From Candidatus Sulfopaludibacter sp. SbA3 (lineage in GTDB: Bacteria > Acidobacteriota > Terriglobia > Bryobacterales > Bryobacteraceae): DNA of 64,000 bases. The stretch lies in assembly GCA_945890485.1 (NCBI GenBank), contig CAMDCN010000021.1, positions 62,001 through 126,000 on the forward strand, in the 5' to 3' direction. The position numbers and the translations under genes were made by a program. The notes beneath the pieces were generated by a model, which saw nothing but the letters and a program-made list of their open reading frames with translations, searched no databases and was not told where the DNA came from. This document shows, piece after piece, positions 18,182-26,342 of this stretch (position 1 is the first letter of the stretch; every line of letters begins with the position of its first letter).

Positions 18182-19426
18182 GTGCTCGCTAACAATAAGT
18201 GTTGGGTCATCCCAGTGCTCCGAGTTTCATTCAGTTTCCTCTGCGTGAACACGGCGAATGCTGCGGGTCCTCCGTGCTACTCCCTCGCCAGCCCGCAAAG
18301 CTCCCGGACGACGATTACCTGGAATAGAGTCCAGGTTAAACCGGCCTATGCCCAACGGTGTGGCGATGACAGCGGCAGGATGACGGGAATCTACGTCAGA
18401 AACCAATCTGTGGCCGGCAACGCAATCGGGATCAGCTTGATAGCGCAGGGCGACGCAACGTTTCGCACCGCCGCTACATTGTTCCCGGTGTTATTGCAAG
18501 TCGCTCCGCCGGACCGTTTAACGGAGTTGACTGAAGAACTGCGCCAGCTCACAATACGTGGCGACCACCAGTCCGCCGGGCGGCTGATGCCGAGCCTTCT
18601 GGATGAGATCGCGAAGGGCCACCCGGACGCCGCCCTGGCATGGAACCAGGCTGGAGTGTATTTCGCAGCGCAGGGGGAATACGCTGAGGCAGAGCGCGCG
18701 TATTTGAAGGCCTCGCGCCTGGTTGAACACCAGAAACACAACAATCATCTCAGAGCGCTCCTGCTTGCCAATCTGGCCACGTTGTACCTGGAGACCGGAA
18801 GGCCAGTCTTGGCCGAGCACTTCTCCCGCCGTTCGCTGGCTTCCGCTCAGGAGGCTGACTCTCCCTCCTCGCCGGAGTTATCGAATTCTTACTATCTCCT
18901 CAGCGCGGCCCGCCTGCAGCAAGGGGATGCCCGCGAAGGGAGAAAATACCTGGTCCAAGCCTTGGAGTTGGCGGATAGCAGTGGGGATCGAGACCGGCTG
19001 CGGGGCGAAGTCCTGATGAATCTGGCTGCACTCGAACGCGCGGAGCGGAACTGGGATCGGGCACGAGAACTATTTCTCGAAGCCCTGGCGATCACGGAGT
19101 CGTCAATGGGTTCGTCGCATCCTTACTTGATTCGGATCCACCTGAATTTAGGACGGATTTACGAGCAACTGAAACAGTGGGAGAAAGCAAGCGCCAGTCT
19201 GGCGAGAGCCCGGGAGATTACGGAACTACGCCTGGGCCCAGGCCATTTGCTCATGGCGGAGATCCTGAAGACCACGGCGTCCGTACTGCGGAAGACCGGC
19301 CATGGGCGCGAAGGGCGGGAACTACGCCGCCGGGCGGCCGCGATTGCCAAAGCGCAGCCGAAGGACTCGGGATCGGTATCGGTTCATGTCTCGGAGTTGG
19401 CGCCTCGCGCCCCAGGAAAGCGGTAG
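18182..19426 (+). CDS. Chimeric secreted TPR protein (small-secreted-protein head fused to a TPR body)
   Basis: 414 aa, GTG start with AAGGAG 7 nt upstream. Residues 1 to about 92 are a degenerate copy of the protein encoded at 20007. Signal peptide ending TANAAGPPC matches VNAADPQC, and MTGIYVRNQSV matches MTGIFVQNQPV, with LASPQSS and AYAQR also aligned. From about residue 95 (near nt 18465) the similarity ends and a TPR array begins (about 140-390): AWNQAGVYFAAQGEYAEAER, LLANLATLYLETGRPVLAEH, LNLGRIYEQLKQWEKASASL. The reading frame is open across the junction, so it may be a functional fusion rather than a pseudogene. The role is unknown; TPRs suggest protein binding, and the signal peptide suggests export. 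Confidence 0.7.
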   Translation: MLANNKCWVIPVLRVSFSFLCVNTANAAGPPCYSLASPQSSRTTITWNRVQVKPAYAQRCGDDSGRMTGIYVRNQSVAGNAIGISLIAQGDATFRTAATLFPVLLQVAPPDRLTELTEELRQLTIRGDHQSAGRLMPSLLDEIAKGHPDAALAWNQAGVYFAAQGEYAEAERAYLKASRLVEHQKHNNHLRALLLANLATLYLETGRPVLAEHFSRRSLASAQEADSPSSPELSNSYYLLSAARLQQGDAREGRKYLVQALELADSSGDRDRLRGEVLMNLAALERAERNWDRARELFLEALAITESSMGSSHPYLIRIHLNLGRIYEQLKQWEKASASLARAREITELRLGPGHLLMAEILKTTASVLRKTGHGREGRELRRRAAAIAKAQPKDSGSVSVHVSELAPRAPGKR

Positions 19427-19540
19427 GGCAGTTTTGTAAGGAACTGCGACAGCGACGCGAGGCCGCTCTTTTTCCTCCTTCGGTTCTTTCCCGTCTCTGG
19501 TCTCTCGTCGAAGGCTTTTTTCACCCACCCCGTATTCTGT
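19309..19540 (+). repeat. TPR-gene tail, copy A (includes the 3' end of the chimeric gene)
   Basis: The segment from CGAAGGGCGGGAACTACG runs through the last about 39 codons and stop of the TPR gene into roughly 115 bp of 3' flank, ending at leader copy 2. It is repeated, with substitutions and indels, at 19681-19868. Confidence 0.75.
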
Positions 19541-19680
19541 GTGTCCGGTTTTTCGCAAAGCGCTTGCTTTCCAATAGGAAGGCCCAATGGCGCTCCAATG
19601 GGTCCGCATGTTTTCGGTCTGTACGACCGTCTAAGGTGCCCTTCATGTTGTAGGAACAGATCAGTCGGGGGGAGATAACA
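19541..19680 (+). repeat. Leader repeat, copy 2 (orphan, no gene behind it)
   Basis: Starts with TGTCCGGTTTTTCGC and keeps GCGCTTGCTTTCC, GGAAGGCCC, CCGTCTAAGGTGCCCTTCAT and a GGGGAGATAACA Shine-Dalgarno-like end. Instead of a start codon and the small secreted gene it passes straight into the duplicated TPR tail (19681). The gene that should follow this leader has been deleted. Confidence 0.7.
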
Positions 19681-19868
19681 CGAAGGGCGGGAACTGCGCC
19701 GCCGGGCCACCGCGATTGCCAAAGCGCAGCCGAAGGACTCGGTAACAATATCGGTTCATGTCTCGGAGTTGTTGAACGGTGCCTGGGGAAGACAGCAGGA
19801 AAGTTCATAGGGAAACGCGACGGTGATGCGAGTCCGCTGGCTTTGCATCTTTCCGTCAGCTCTTCCGT
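19681..19868 (+). repeat. TPR-gene tail, copy B (fragment)
   Basis: Second copy of the 3' end of the TPR gene (CGAAGGGCGGGAACTGCG onward; GATTGCCAAAGCGCAGCCGA and ATCGGTTCATGTCTCGGAGT are identical to copy A), followed by leader copy 3. It has no start and no upstream TPR body, so it is a recombination remnant. Confidence 0.75.
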
Positions 19869-20006
19869 ATGTCCGGTTTTTCCCGAAACGCTTGCTTTCT
19901 TGTGGGAAGGCCCCATGACGCTCCAAGGTCCGCATTGTTGCGGCGCCTCCTACCGTCCAAGGTTCCTTTCATGTCGTAGATGCAGTCAATTAAGGAGACG
20001 AAACAC
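19869..20006 (+). promoter_or_regulatory. Leader repeat, copy 3, upstream of the intact small secreted protein gene
   Basis: Full-length version of the leader: TGTCCGGTTTTTC, GAAACGCTTGCTTTC, GGGAAGGCCCCATGACGCTCC, CCGTCCAAGGTTCCTTTCAT. It ends with AAGGAG (19992-19997) 9 nt before the ATG at 20007. Three related copies in 1.9 kb suggest a conserved promoter or structured 5' leader. I could not match it to a riboswitch class I know. Confidence 0.5.
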
Positions 20007-20516
20007 ATGCTTAACAAGAAGAGCTGGCTCGTCCCAGCAGTCCTCGTTTCATTCGGCTTCCTCGGCCCCGGCACCGTCAACGCCGCGGATCCGCAGTGCT
20101 TCACACTGGCTAGCCTGCAGGGCTCGTGGACGACAATCACCGAGTACGGCGCTAAGGTCGGTGTAGCCTATGCCCAACGGAACATCGATGAGAGCGGCAA
20201 TATGACGGGGATCTTCGTCCAAAACCAACCCGTCAACGGCGACCCCACTGGGGCTAGGTTGATCTCGAACGGCACCGCACAAGGCGTTTACAAGGTGAAT
20301 TGCGATGGCACCGGCACCATCACCCGCACGGTCACTTCATCCCTGGGCATCGTAACGTTTCCGGTCGATGACTTTATCATCACCAAGGCGATTGTCAAAC
20401 GGAAGCAGCTCGTGGCCACGGAGATCCTCGACGCCCAGAGAACCCCAAGCGCGCTCGTCCCGGGTGGCGTTTTCGTCACCCGGATTCCCAACCGGCCGGA
20501 GCCGGCAACGCCTTAA
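20007..20516 (+). CDS. Small secreted protein of unknown function
   Basis: 169 aa from the ATG with AAGGAG 9 nt upstream; an in-frame ATG at 19980 is less likely because it precedes that site. The signal peptide (MLNKKSWLVPAVLVSFGFLG, cleavage near VNAADPQC) leaves a mature protein of about 142 aa rich in beta-strand patterns (LQGSWTTITEYGAKVG, VYKVNCDGTGTITRTV, PGGVFVTRIPNR). Two Cys remain in the mature chain. The layout resembles small lipocalin-like acidobacterial exported proteins, but I recognise no named family. The head of the chimeric gene at 18182 is its paralogue. Confidence 0.7.
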   Translation: MLNKKSWLVPAVLVSFGFLGPGTVNAADPQCFTLASLQGSWTTITEYGAKVGVAYAQRNIDESGNMTGIFVQNQPVNGDPTGARLISNGTAQGVYKVNCDGTGTITRTVTSSLGIVTFPVDDFIITKAIVKRKQLVATEILDAQRTPSALVPGGVFVTRIPNRPEPATP

Positions 20517-20559
20517 TTTCCCGGCGGGCTTCTCGGTCTTCCCGAGCCCTCCCTTCCCG

Positions 20560-23500
20560 CTAGCGGCGAACCGGTCCCAGGTACTTGTCGAACCAGCCGA
20601 GGGACTCCCGCACAAGGTCTGCTTGGGGTATCCCGTGCCCGGTCTCGTAAATCAGATGCTTTTTGTCATGGACAGGTGTACCCAAAAACTGGAAGAACGG
20701 ACGTTGCGATGTCTCAACCGGAAAGTTTCCATCGTAGCGTCCGTTGAACATGAGCGTCGGAATTCGCACGTGTCTTATGAAGTTGAATGGGTCAGCCTCG
20801 GGTTGATGGCGCACCGAAACCTGAAGTCCGACGGCGTTCAGGACTTGCGCCTTGATACGCTTCTCTAACGCCGGCAGAATTGCCCCTTGTACCCCTCCAG
20901 CACTATCTCCGAAGTAGCCAATCTTTGAGGCATCGATATCCGATCTAGTCTCCAGGTAATCGAGCATTCGCCCCAAGTCCTTTACCCAGGCGATCTGGTG
21001 ATCGCGCAAGAATGCTGGAGGGTTCCGGCCCGGTATTAAGCCATCCAGCCGCTCGTACATTCCCTTGTAAATAGGAAAAACCAGGGCCCGGCCGCTATTC
21101 ACCAGGAAGCCGCGTGTTTGTTCAAAGCCTGGCAGATCAATTTTATCGTCCATAAACGAGAAGGCACCCGGAAAATAAACCACCGCCTGGTAAGGAGGAC
21201 GAGCATTCTTCGGCAAATAAAGATGGACGGCGAAGCGTTCGTGGCCGTACGCGGCATCGATAATGATCTTCTTGTGCGACCAAGCCGCGTTGTCCTCCAA
21301 CTGTTGGACCTCAGCGTTCGCCTCCCCCTTATCGTAAGCGTAGAGCGCTGAATACGCCTTTAAGACAGCATCCGGTACCGAAGTATCCTTCCAATAATCA
21401 CGCTCCGTTACCTCAATTTTTGCTGCGGCAATAGCGCCGGGCGGTGCGTCAAGCTTGGCGCAGCGGAAACCAGCATTCGCCGGCCGATCCCATGGCGACC
21501 TGGTATCGGCATGGTGGAACATATAATTCGGTTCGCCGAACCCTCCACCCATAATGAGCCGTTTCCCGTCTGCGGCTTCGTTCAGGCACCACTCCTTCAC
21601 ATTGCCGGCCATGTCGGTCGTGCCATGTCCGCTTAAGGCCGTGGCGTTCCCCACCGGCTGGGTTCCTTTGGCCGCAAAATTACTTCCCTGAGTAATTACG
21701 GCGGTAAACAGCGCCGATTGCGCCGCCCGAATCCAGTAGTATGCCGTGGGAAGCTGCTTCCCCACGAACTCCGCGTACGCTGCCGCTTCGTACCAGCTAA
21801 CCCCGGAAACCGGATGGTTCTCCTGCCCCTTGGGGAAATCGCCACCCACCCACGTTGAGGGTCCAGGTTGCCCCGTCGCATCGCGAAACGCGGCAACCCC
21901 CTCTTCCCAAGCAACAGGACGTCCGGCCCGCTCAAACGCCTGTTTCCAGTATCGCCGCTCCCGGTATCCCCCAGCCGCCACAAACCTCCGATACTCCTGG
22001 TTCGATACCTCATGACGATCTAGGAGAAAGTCGGCCACCGGTGCGAAAAGGGCAGTTCCAAATGGATAGGTAAGCCGGGCTCCTCCACCGGGCACGGCCA
22101 CCATGCCGGGCGGGATCTTCCCCTCCGGTACAAGGTTGACTGAAAAATTGAAGTCGGCGCGATACCCCGGCACACGCGGACCGGGCGGCCTCCCAAAGAA
22201 TGTGATCGGGGCGAATCCCGGCTTTACGATCCTCCAAACAAATGTGCCCCGCGGTATCCGAACAGCTTTTAGCGGCGTTTGCCCGACCGCCGTCCAGGCA
22301 TTCCCTTCCCCCGGATAAGGGCGCACCGCAACCTCGGCGCCGGCCGGCTGGCTGCCAATCGAAACCTCGCCCGTGGCGCGAAGCCACAACGTTGCCAGAA
22401 CAGGATCCGTCGGCACCACCGCACGTGCCTCTTTGATCAGCGCCGCTGCCTGGACGAACTCCCCGGCCTCCATCAACCTCGTGATTTCAGGCATCGCTGT
22501 CTCGTGTACCCATCGCTCGTTGTACCGCGCCAGACCAAACCAACCAGCCGCGACCGCGACGAGCAAACCCGCGGCGCAGATTCCAGCCCAGGCGTATTTC
22601 GACAGGCGGGACGGCGCCCGCTCCATCTCCAGTTCCTTTAGTTCGTCTAGAATTTGAGCCGCGCTCGAATAACGATCACTCGGCTCCTTCTCTAAAAGCT
22701 TCCGAATCATCGATTGGATCTTTCCCGCCACCGGCCTATCCCCGAAGTCGCGCGGTGGCGAGTGCTGGATGGCCTCGGCTACCTCCATCCGCGTACTTCC
22801 GCCGAATGGCCGCTGCCCGGTCAGCATCTCGTAAAGCAGCACCCCGAAGGCGAACAGATCCGTCCGGTGATCGACCGGCAGACCGCGAAGCTGCTCCGGG
22901 GACATGTAGCCGATCGTGCCCGCGATCGCACCCTCCATTTCGAGCGTGTCGATCTCCGCCTCCACCCGTTGATTGCGCCTCGCAATTCCGAAATCGAGCA
23001 GTTTGGCCTGACCTTGTCCGGTAACCATGATGTTGGCTGGCTTCAGGTCACAGTGGATGATGCCATTCGAATGAGCGTATTGCAGGGCCTCGGCGATCTG
23101 CCGGGCTATCTCCAGGGCCTCAGTTTCACGAAGCGGCCCGCTCTCCATACGCTTGGCGAGCGTCGAGCCTTCCACCAGTTCCATCGCAATTGCACGCAGG
23201 TCGCCTGATTCTTCAAGGCCATAGATTGCCGCAATGTGGGGGTGGTTCAGCGATGCCAAGACGCGGGCCTCGTGTTGAAACCGGGACATCCACTGAGCGT
23301 CATAGCTAACCGCCGCTGGCAATACTTTCAGAGCGACCTCCCGATGCAGCCTGTGATCCGTCGCGCGGAATACATCTCCCATGCCCCCAGAGCCCAGTTT
23401 GCCCGTAATTCGGTACTGAGCAACCCAGGAGCCCACCGAAAGCGGTTCCTGGGGCTCGATCTCTTCGGTGGTCGGACTAGGTTTCCAAACCGAACCCTCG

Positions 23501-23667
23501 AGCAGATCGTCTGCGCGCCCTTCATGGGCCAGCAGGGATTCCACTTCGCAACGCAAATCGGAATCATCCGCGCAGGCTGCCGCAAGGAATTCTGAGCGCT
23601 GAACCGCCGGCAGATTCAAAGCATCGTGAAAGAGATCCTGAACCCGCGTCCAGCGCTGCTCATTCAT
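20560..23667 (-). CDS. Ser/Thr kinase fused to an FGE-sulfatase-type domain and an alpha/beta-hydrolase
   Basis: 1035 aa. The kinase domain spans about 82-345: LGSGGMG (91-97), VALK with K114, catalytic loop HCDLKPAN (205-212), DFG 225-227. The loop is HCD, not HRD, so it is a non-RD kinase. A transmembrane helix (about 358-379) is followed by a PEGA-like stretch (SIGSQPAGAEV, 436-446). A formylglycine-generating-enzyme/sulfatase-modifying fold comes next (about 517-740: DRHEVSNQEYRRFV, HPVSGVSWYEAAAYAEFVGK, TTDMAGNVKEW, NAGFRCAKL). The C-terminus is a dienelactone-hydrolase/prolyl-peptidase-like alpha/beta-hydrolase (about 800-1035) with S922 in GDSAG, D979 and H1011 as the likely triad. It follows the ECF sigma gene by 49 bp. 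The three folds suggest coupling of phosphorylation to an extracytoplasmic hydrolase. Confidence 0.88.
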   Translation of the reverse strand: MNEQRWTRVQDLFHDALNLPAVQRSEFLAAACADDSDLRCEVESLLAHEGRADDLLEGSVWKPSPTTEEIEPQEPLSVGSWVAQYRITGKLGSGGMGDVFRATDHRLHREVALKVLPAAVSYDAQWMSRFQHEARVLASLNHPHIAAIYGLEESGDLRAIAMELVEGSTLAKRMESGPLRETEALEIARQIAEALQYAHSNGIIHCDLKPANIMVTGQGQAKLLDFGIARRNQRVEAEIDTLEMEGAIAGTIGYMSPEQLRGLPVDHRTDLFAFGVLLYEMLTGQRPFGGSTRMEVAEAIQHSPPRDFGDRPVAGKIQSMIRKLLEKEPSDRYSSAAQILDELKELEMERAPSRLSKYAWAGICAAGLLVAVAAGWFGLARYNERWVHETAMPEITRLMEAGEFVQAAALIKEARAVVPTDPVLATLWLRATGEVSIGSQPAGAEVAVRPYPGEGNAWTAVGQTPLKAVRIPRGTFVWRIVKPGFAPITFFGRPPGPRVPGYRADFNFSVNLVPEGKIPPGMVAVPGGGARLTYPFGTALFAPVADFLLDRHEVSNQEYRRFVAAGGYRERRYWKQAFERAGRPVAWEEGVAAFRDATGQPGPSTWVGGDFPKGQENHPVSGVSWYEAAAYAEFVGKQLPTAYYWIRAAQSALFTAVITQGSNFAAKGTQPVGNATALSGHGTTDMAGNVKEWCLNEAADGKRLIMGGGFGEPNYMFHHADTRSPWDRPANAGFRCAKLDAPPGAIAAAKIEVTERDYWKDTSVPDAVLKAYSALYAYDKGEANAEVQQLEDNAAWSHKKIIIDAAYGHERFAVHLYLPKNARPPYQAVVYFPGAFSFMDDKIDLPGFEQTRGFLVNSGRALVFPIYKGMYERLDGLIPGRNPPAFLRDHQIAWVKDLGRMLDYLETRSDIDASKIGYFGDSAGGVQGAILPALEKRIKAQVLNAVGLQVSVRHQPEADPFNFIRHVRIPTLMFNGRYDGNFPVETSQRPFFQFLGTPVHDKKHLIYETGHGIPQADLVRESLGWFDKYLGPVRR

Positions 23668-23716
23668 ATCGAAAAGCCTGTGTTAGCCGCTGAATCGGAC
23701 AGCCAATGCGCCTTCA

Positions 23717-24301
23717 TTATCCGGCACCTTGGCCCATCTCTCTGGCTAGCCAAGTCTTGACGAAGATCCAGTCCCGCCGGATCGTCCGCTCGGAAAGCTT
23801 GAGGACCGCCGCCGTTTCTTGAAAGTTCAGCCCCCCGAAGAAATGCAACTCCACCATTTGCGCTTTTCGGGCGTCGAAGCGGGCTAGCTCTTCCAAGGCC
23901 CGATTCAGTTCCAGAATCGCGACGTCGCCTTCCGACGAAGCGATCTCGGTGCCCTCGAGCGGGATCGTCTTCAGTACGCCGCCTCGCCGGCCGGTCTGCC
24001 GGGCGACCGCATGGGAGATGAGAATCCGCCGCATCATCCGGGCGGCGAGTGCCAGGAAGTGAGCCCGGTCGTGCCAAGTCACGTCTTGGGCCTTGAATAG
24101 GCGAAGAAACGCTTCATTGACCAGTGCTGTGGGTTGGAGTGTATGGCCTTTCCGCTCGTGCGCCATACAGCGCCGGGCGATTTGCTTCAGCTCAGCATAG
24201 AGAATGGGCACCAGTTGGCTCATGGCGTCCGCATCACCCGCGCTCCAGGCGTGCAATAAAACGGTCACATCACCGGCAGTTCCAGCTCCTAACGGCCTCA
24301 T
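23717..24301 (-). CDS. ECF-type RNA polymerase sigma factor (Sig-70_X6-like)
   Basis: 194 aa. Region 2 includes MSQLVPILYAELKQIARRCM, KGHTLQPTALVNEAFLRLF and AHFLALAARMMRRILI. Region 4 has the helix-turn-helix FGGLNFQETAAVLKLSERTI. The HTLQPTALVNEAYLRL signature is characteristic of the ECF group associated with Ser/Thr kinases in Acidobacteria and Planctomycetes. No anti-sigma factor is adjacent. The downstream kinase fusion is the likely partner, by analogy with kinase-controlled ECF groups. A TATCTT lies 9 nt before the ATG on the minus strand, so the mRNA leader may be very short. Confidence 0.88.
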   Translation of the reverse strand: MRPLGAGTAGDVTVLLHAWSAGDADAMSQLVPILYAELKQIARRCMAHERKGHTLQPTALVNEAFLRLFKAQDVTWHDRAHFLALAARMMRRILISHAVARQTGRRGGVLKTIPLEGTEIASSEGDVAILELNRALEELARFDARKAQMVELHFFGGLNFQETAAVLKLSERTIRRDWIFVKTWLAREMGQGAG

Positions 24302-25183
24302 GCTCGATAGAAGATATCAGATTCCATTTTTGTTGGCCAGGTTGACGGTTGACGCGTTAGCGGAAACTGGGTGGAAGCCCCGGAACGTCGTCTCCGCCCC
24401 CGCCGTCACCACTCCGGCGTGCCGCAGGGGCTTCGTTTCCGACCGTATCTCTTCGTCCAAGAACTCGTCGGCGGAAATCACTCGAAGAGAGGGTTCCGCG
24501 ATAGACCCCCATGCTGCCTCTCCACCGGCAAGCCGGAAGCCCCACCTTGATTTGACGAAGACGCTACTCAATCTTTTCTGGAAACAACCCAGGCATCCAG
24601 CGCCCAGCGAGCGCTGCAGGGAAAGCCAGCTTCAGGGGCGCGCGCGAACTCTCCGAGGTCAGAACCCCAGCATCGAGCAGAGCAGAAACGACGCGGCGTG
24701 CGTACGAAGCGCCCCCGCCAGGCTCGGGCGCATCATGCCGCCGAACTTTTCCCGTTTTTCCAAAACTATATTTCCCTTGCCTGCAATGACTTCCGAGCAA
24801 AGAAAGCAAGAATGGAAGAGTTCTTCTTTACCAGAATTCTTCCTTTCTCCTATGCTTGCCTCAGAGATTTATGTCGTCCAAGGTAACACAGCCAGATAAA
24901 CCAAATTGGAGGGCCGTCCAAGTCGAGGTCCCTCGCGAATTGTAGCCGCAGGTCCGTTCTGTCGCTGCCGCACGGGAGAATCCTATTCGCGAGTTTGTGA
25001 GCCAGTCGCTCGCTGCCTCCGTTGCGGCGTTCCGGGCTGGTATTCAGGCCGGTGATTAGATTGTCTTTGACATCGGAGCAAGCTGAGATGAGGAAGTTAC
25101 AAGGTAAGAGAACGCCCAACCCCATGATTTCCGAATCTGTCTGATTCTGCTCTCGTATAGGGAAGTGTTCCCGAAAACCCCGC
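24302..25183. other. Stretch without an intact gene, with a Fic-like remnant
   Basis: 882 bp between the ECF sigma gene and the IS66 remnant, less GC-rich than its surroundings around 24760-24900. Apart from the Fic-like fragment at 24564-24704, short frames exist on both strands but none has a ribosome-binding site, family motif or convincing codon pattern. It is best read as a graveyard of deleted genes. Confidence 0.4.
24564..24704 (-). pseudogene. C-terminal remnant resembling the Fic-family winged-helix tail
   Basis: The minus strand reads RRVVSALLDAGVLTSESSRA, then PLKLAFPAALAGRWMPGLFP and a stop at 24564-24566. This resembles the C-terminal 'RVVxxLLxxGVLxSESxxAPLRLxFP' tail of Fic/DOC-domain AMP-transferase proteins as I recall it. 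No HPFxxGNG active-site motif is present, so at most about 45 codons survive. The assignment is tentative. Confidence 0.4.
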
Positions 25184-25665
25184 TAGACCGCCGCCCAGCT
25201 TCTGGCGTGGCTCGCCGACTACCACTCCTGCGGAATGACCCGCGTGGCCTTCTACACCGCCCGCCGCCTTCCCTTCTCCACCCTAGACTCCTATCGCCGC
25301 CGAGCCGCCCCTTCCCTCCTCGAAGTCGACATCTCCTCCGTACCCTCCCCCAACGAATCCCTCCGCCGAACGCTCGCCCTCGTCCTCGCCGACGGACGAC
25401 GCCTCGAACTCCCCTTCCAAGCCATCCCCCACGCCGGGCCCCATCTCTCCCTCCTCCTCCGCCGCCTCCGCGAGGCCTGATCATGTTCGGCCTCACCACC
25501 GCCACCCGCAGCTTCCTCGCCCCTCATCCCATCGACATGCGGAAAGGCTTCGACGGCCGCCACGGCCTCGTTCGCCACCCCCTCGGCGAAGCCCCCTCAG
25601 CGGCCACTTATTCCTTTTCACCGATCGCCAACAAACCCGCCTCAAAGTCTTGCCCATACCGCAGG
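25184..25665 (+). mobile_element. IS66-family remnant (TnpA fragment and frameshifted TnpB fragment)
   Basis: The first part (to the TGA at 25478-25480) encodes an IS66 accessory TnpA tail: QLLAWLADYHSCGMTRVAFY, LDSYRRRAAP, LALVLADGRRLELPF. The frame is closed by a TAG upstream, so the 5' end is lost. The second gene starts at ATG 25483 with MFGLTTATRSFLAPHPIDMR and KGFDGRHGLVRHPLGEAP, the N-terminus of IS66 TnpB. A one-base deletion in the C-run near 25592-25596 then moves the family sequence (PLSGHLFLFTDRQQTRLKVL) into the next frame. It ends at about 25665. The large DDE transposase TnpC and terminal inverted repeats are absent. Confidence 0.8.
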
Positions 25666-25711
25666 CGGGCGTCCCGGTCGTCTTTCCATTTCAGTGTACG
25701 CTCCGCCGGAC

Positions 25712-25996
25712 TTAAGCCGCTTCCAAATCGAGGCGCACGCGGCGCCCGAGCGCGGTGCAGATGTTCACCAGCGCGTCCAGCGAAAAGCGAGACACCCTAC
25801 CCCGCAGCAGATCATTGATCCTTGGTTGCGTCACACCGCACCGGCGCGCGGCCTCAACCTGCGTCCATCCCTCTTGCTGGATGATCGCCGCGATCTTCTG
25901 CATCAGTTCGGAACGCGCTCGCAGATTGGCCGCCTGCTCCGGCGTATCCGCAATCGCGTCCCACACACTCGCGTAGCTCTCGATTTCGCTCATCAC
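25712..25996 (-). CDS. XRE-family antitoxin of a type II toxin-antitoxin pair
   Basis: 94 aa. The DNA-binding helix-turn-helix lies at about 46-75 (TQVEAARRCGVTQPRINDLL), followed by FSLDALVNICTALGRRVRL, typical of HigA/XRE antitoxins. The N-terminal helix (WDAIADTPEQAANLRARSEL) likely wraps the toxin. It starts inside the end of the toxin gene (4-bp ATGA overlap), giving the toxin-first order of HigBA-type modules. The length is normal and the frame intact. Confidence 0.85.
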   Translation of the reverse strand: MMSEIESYASVWDAIADTPEQAANLRARSELMQKIAAIIQQEGWTQVEAARRCGVTQPRINDLLRGRVSRFSLDALVNICTALGRRVRLDLEAA

Positions 25997-26316
25997 TCAC
26001 CTCTGAACAGTTGCGCAAAGCGTTTCTTTGCCACTTCAAGATCCCGCCGCGAAGTAGCCTGAGTCTTTTTTTGAAAAGCATGCAGCACATAGACCGCGCC
26101 GGCCCGCCTGGCAAAGTAGATCACACGATAGGCCCCAGTATCGTCCGCAATCCGAATTTCTTCGACACCTTGCCCAATAGCAGGCATTGGCTTGAAGTCG
26201 TCAGGCTGCTCTCCACGCTGCACTCTCTCCAATTGATAACCCGCATCGTGCCGCGCATCCTCGGGAAAGTCACGAAGACCTTGCAAGGAATTGCCGAGGA
26301 AACGGACGGGCCGCAT
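25993..26316 (-). CDS. RelE/HigB-like toxin (phage Gp49-like family)
   Basis: 107 aa. The sequence MRPVRFLGNSLQGLRDFPED, then VEEIRIADDTGAYRVIYFAR and AVYVLHAFQKKTQATSRRDL, is the signature of the HigB/Gp49-like branch of RelE mRNA interferases. These usually cut mRNA on the ribosome. The predicted basic C-terminal helix and the FQKKTQ loop are intact. It is followed by its antitoxin with an ATGA overlap. The start is backed by a TATACT box on the minus strand 6 nt upstream, suggesting a leaderless mRNA. This is the only complete toxin-antitoxin pair among three in this region. Confidence 0.85.
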   Translation of the reverse strand: MRPVRFLGNSLQGLRDFPEDARHDAGYQLERVQRGEQPDDFKPMPAIGQGVEEIRIADDTGAYRVIYFARRAGAVYVLHAFQKKTQATSRRDLEVAKKRFAQLFRGE

Positions 26317-26342
26317 TCAATCAGTATATCCAAAGCAGTATA
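26317..26342 (-). promoter_or_regulatory. Putative promoter/operator of the toxin-antitoxin pair
   Basis: On the minus strand TATACT (26323-26328) lies 6 nt before the toxin ATG. TATACTG is repeated 14 bp upstream (26336-26342), so two direct TATACTG copies flank CTTTGGA. Such repeats next to the start are a usual site for autoregulation by the antitoxin. No consensus -35 was seen. Confidence 0.45.

Noticed and set aside
19541-19680. Leader repeat as a cyclic-di-GMP (GEMM) riboswitch
   Set aside because: The GCAAAGC-like block recalls GEMM, but the conserved tetraloop-receptor framework and second stem could not be matched in the other two copies.
24204-24899. 231-codon plus-strand frame overlapping the ECF sigma start
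   Set aside because: No ribosome-binding site or domain; overlaps the sigma gene start antisense and crosses a degenerate region.
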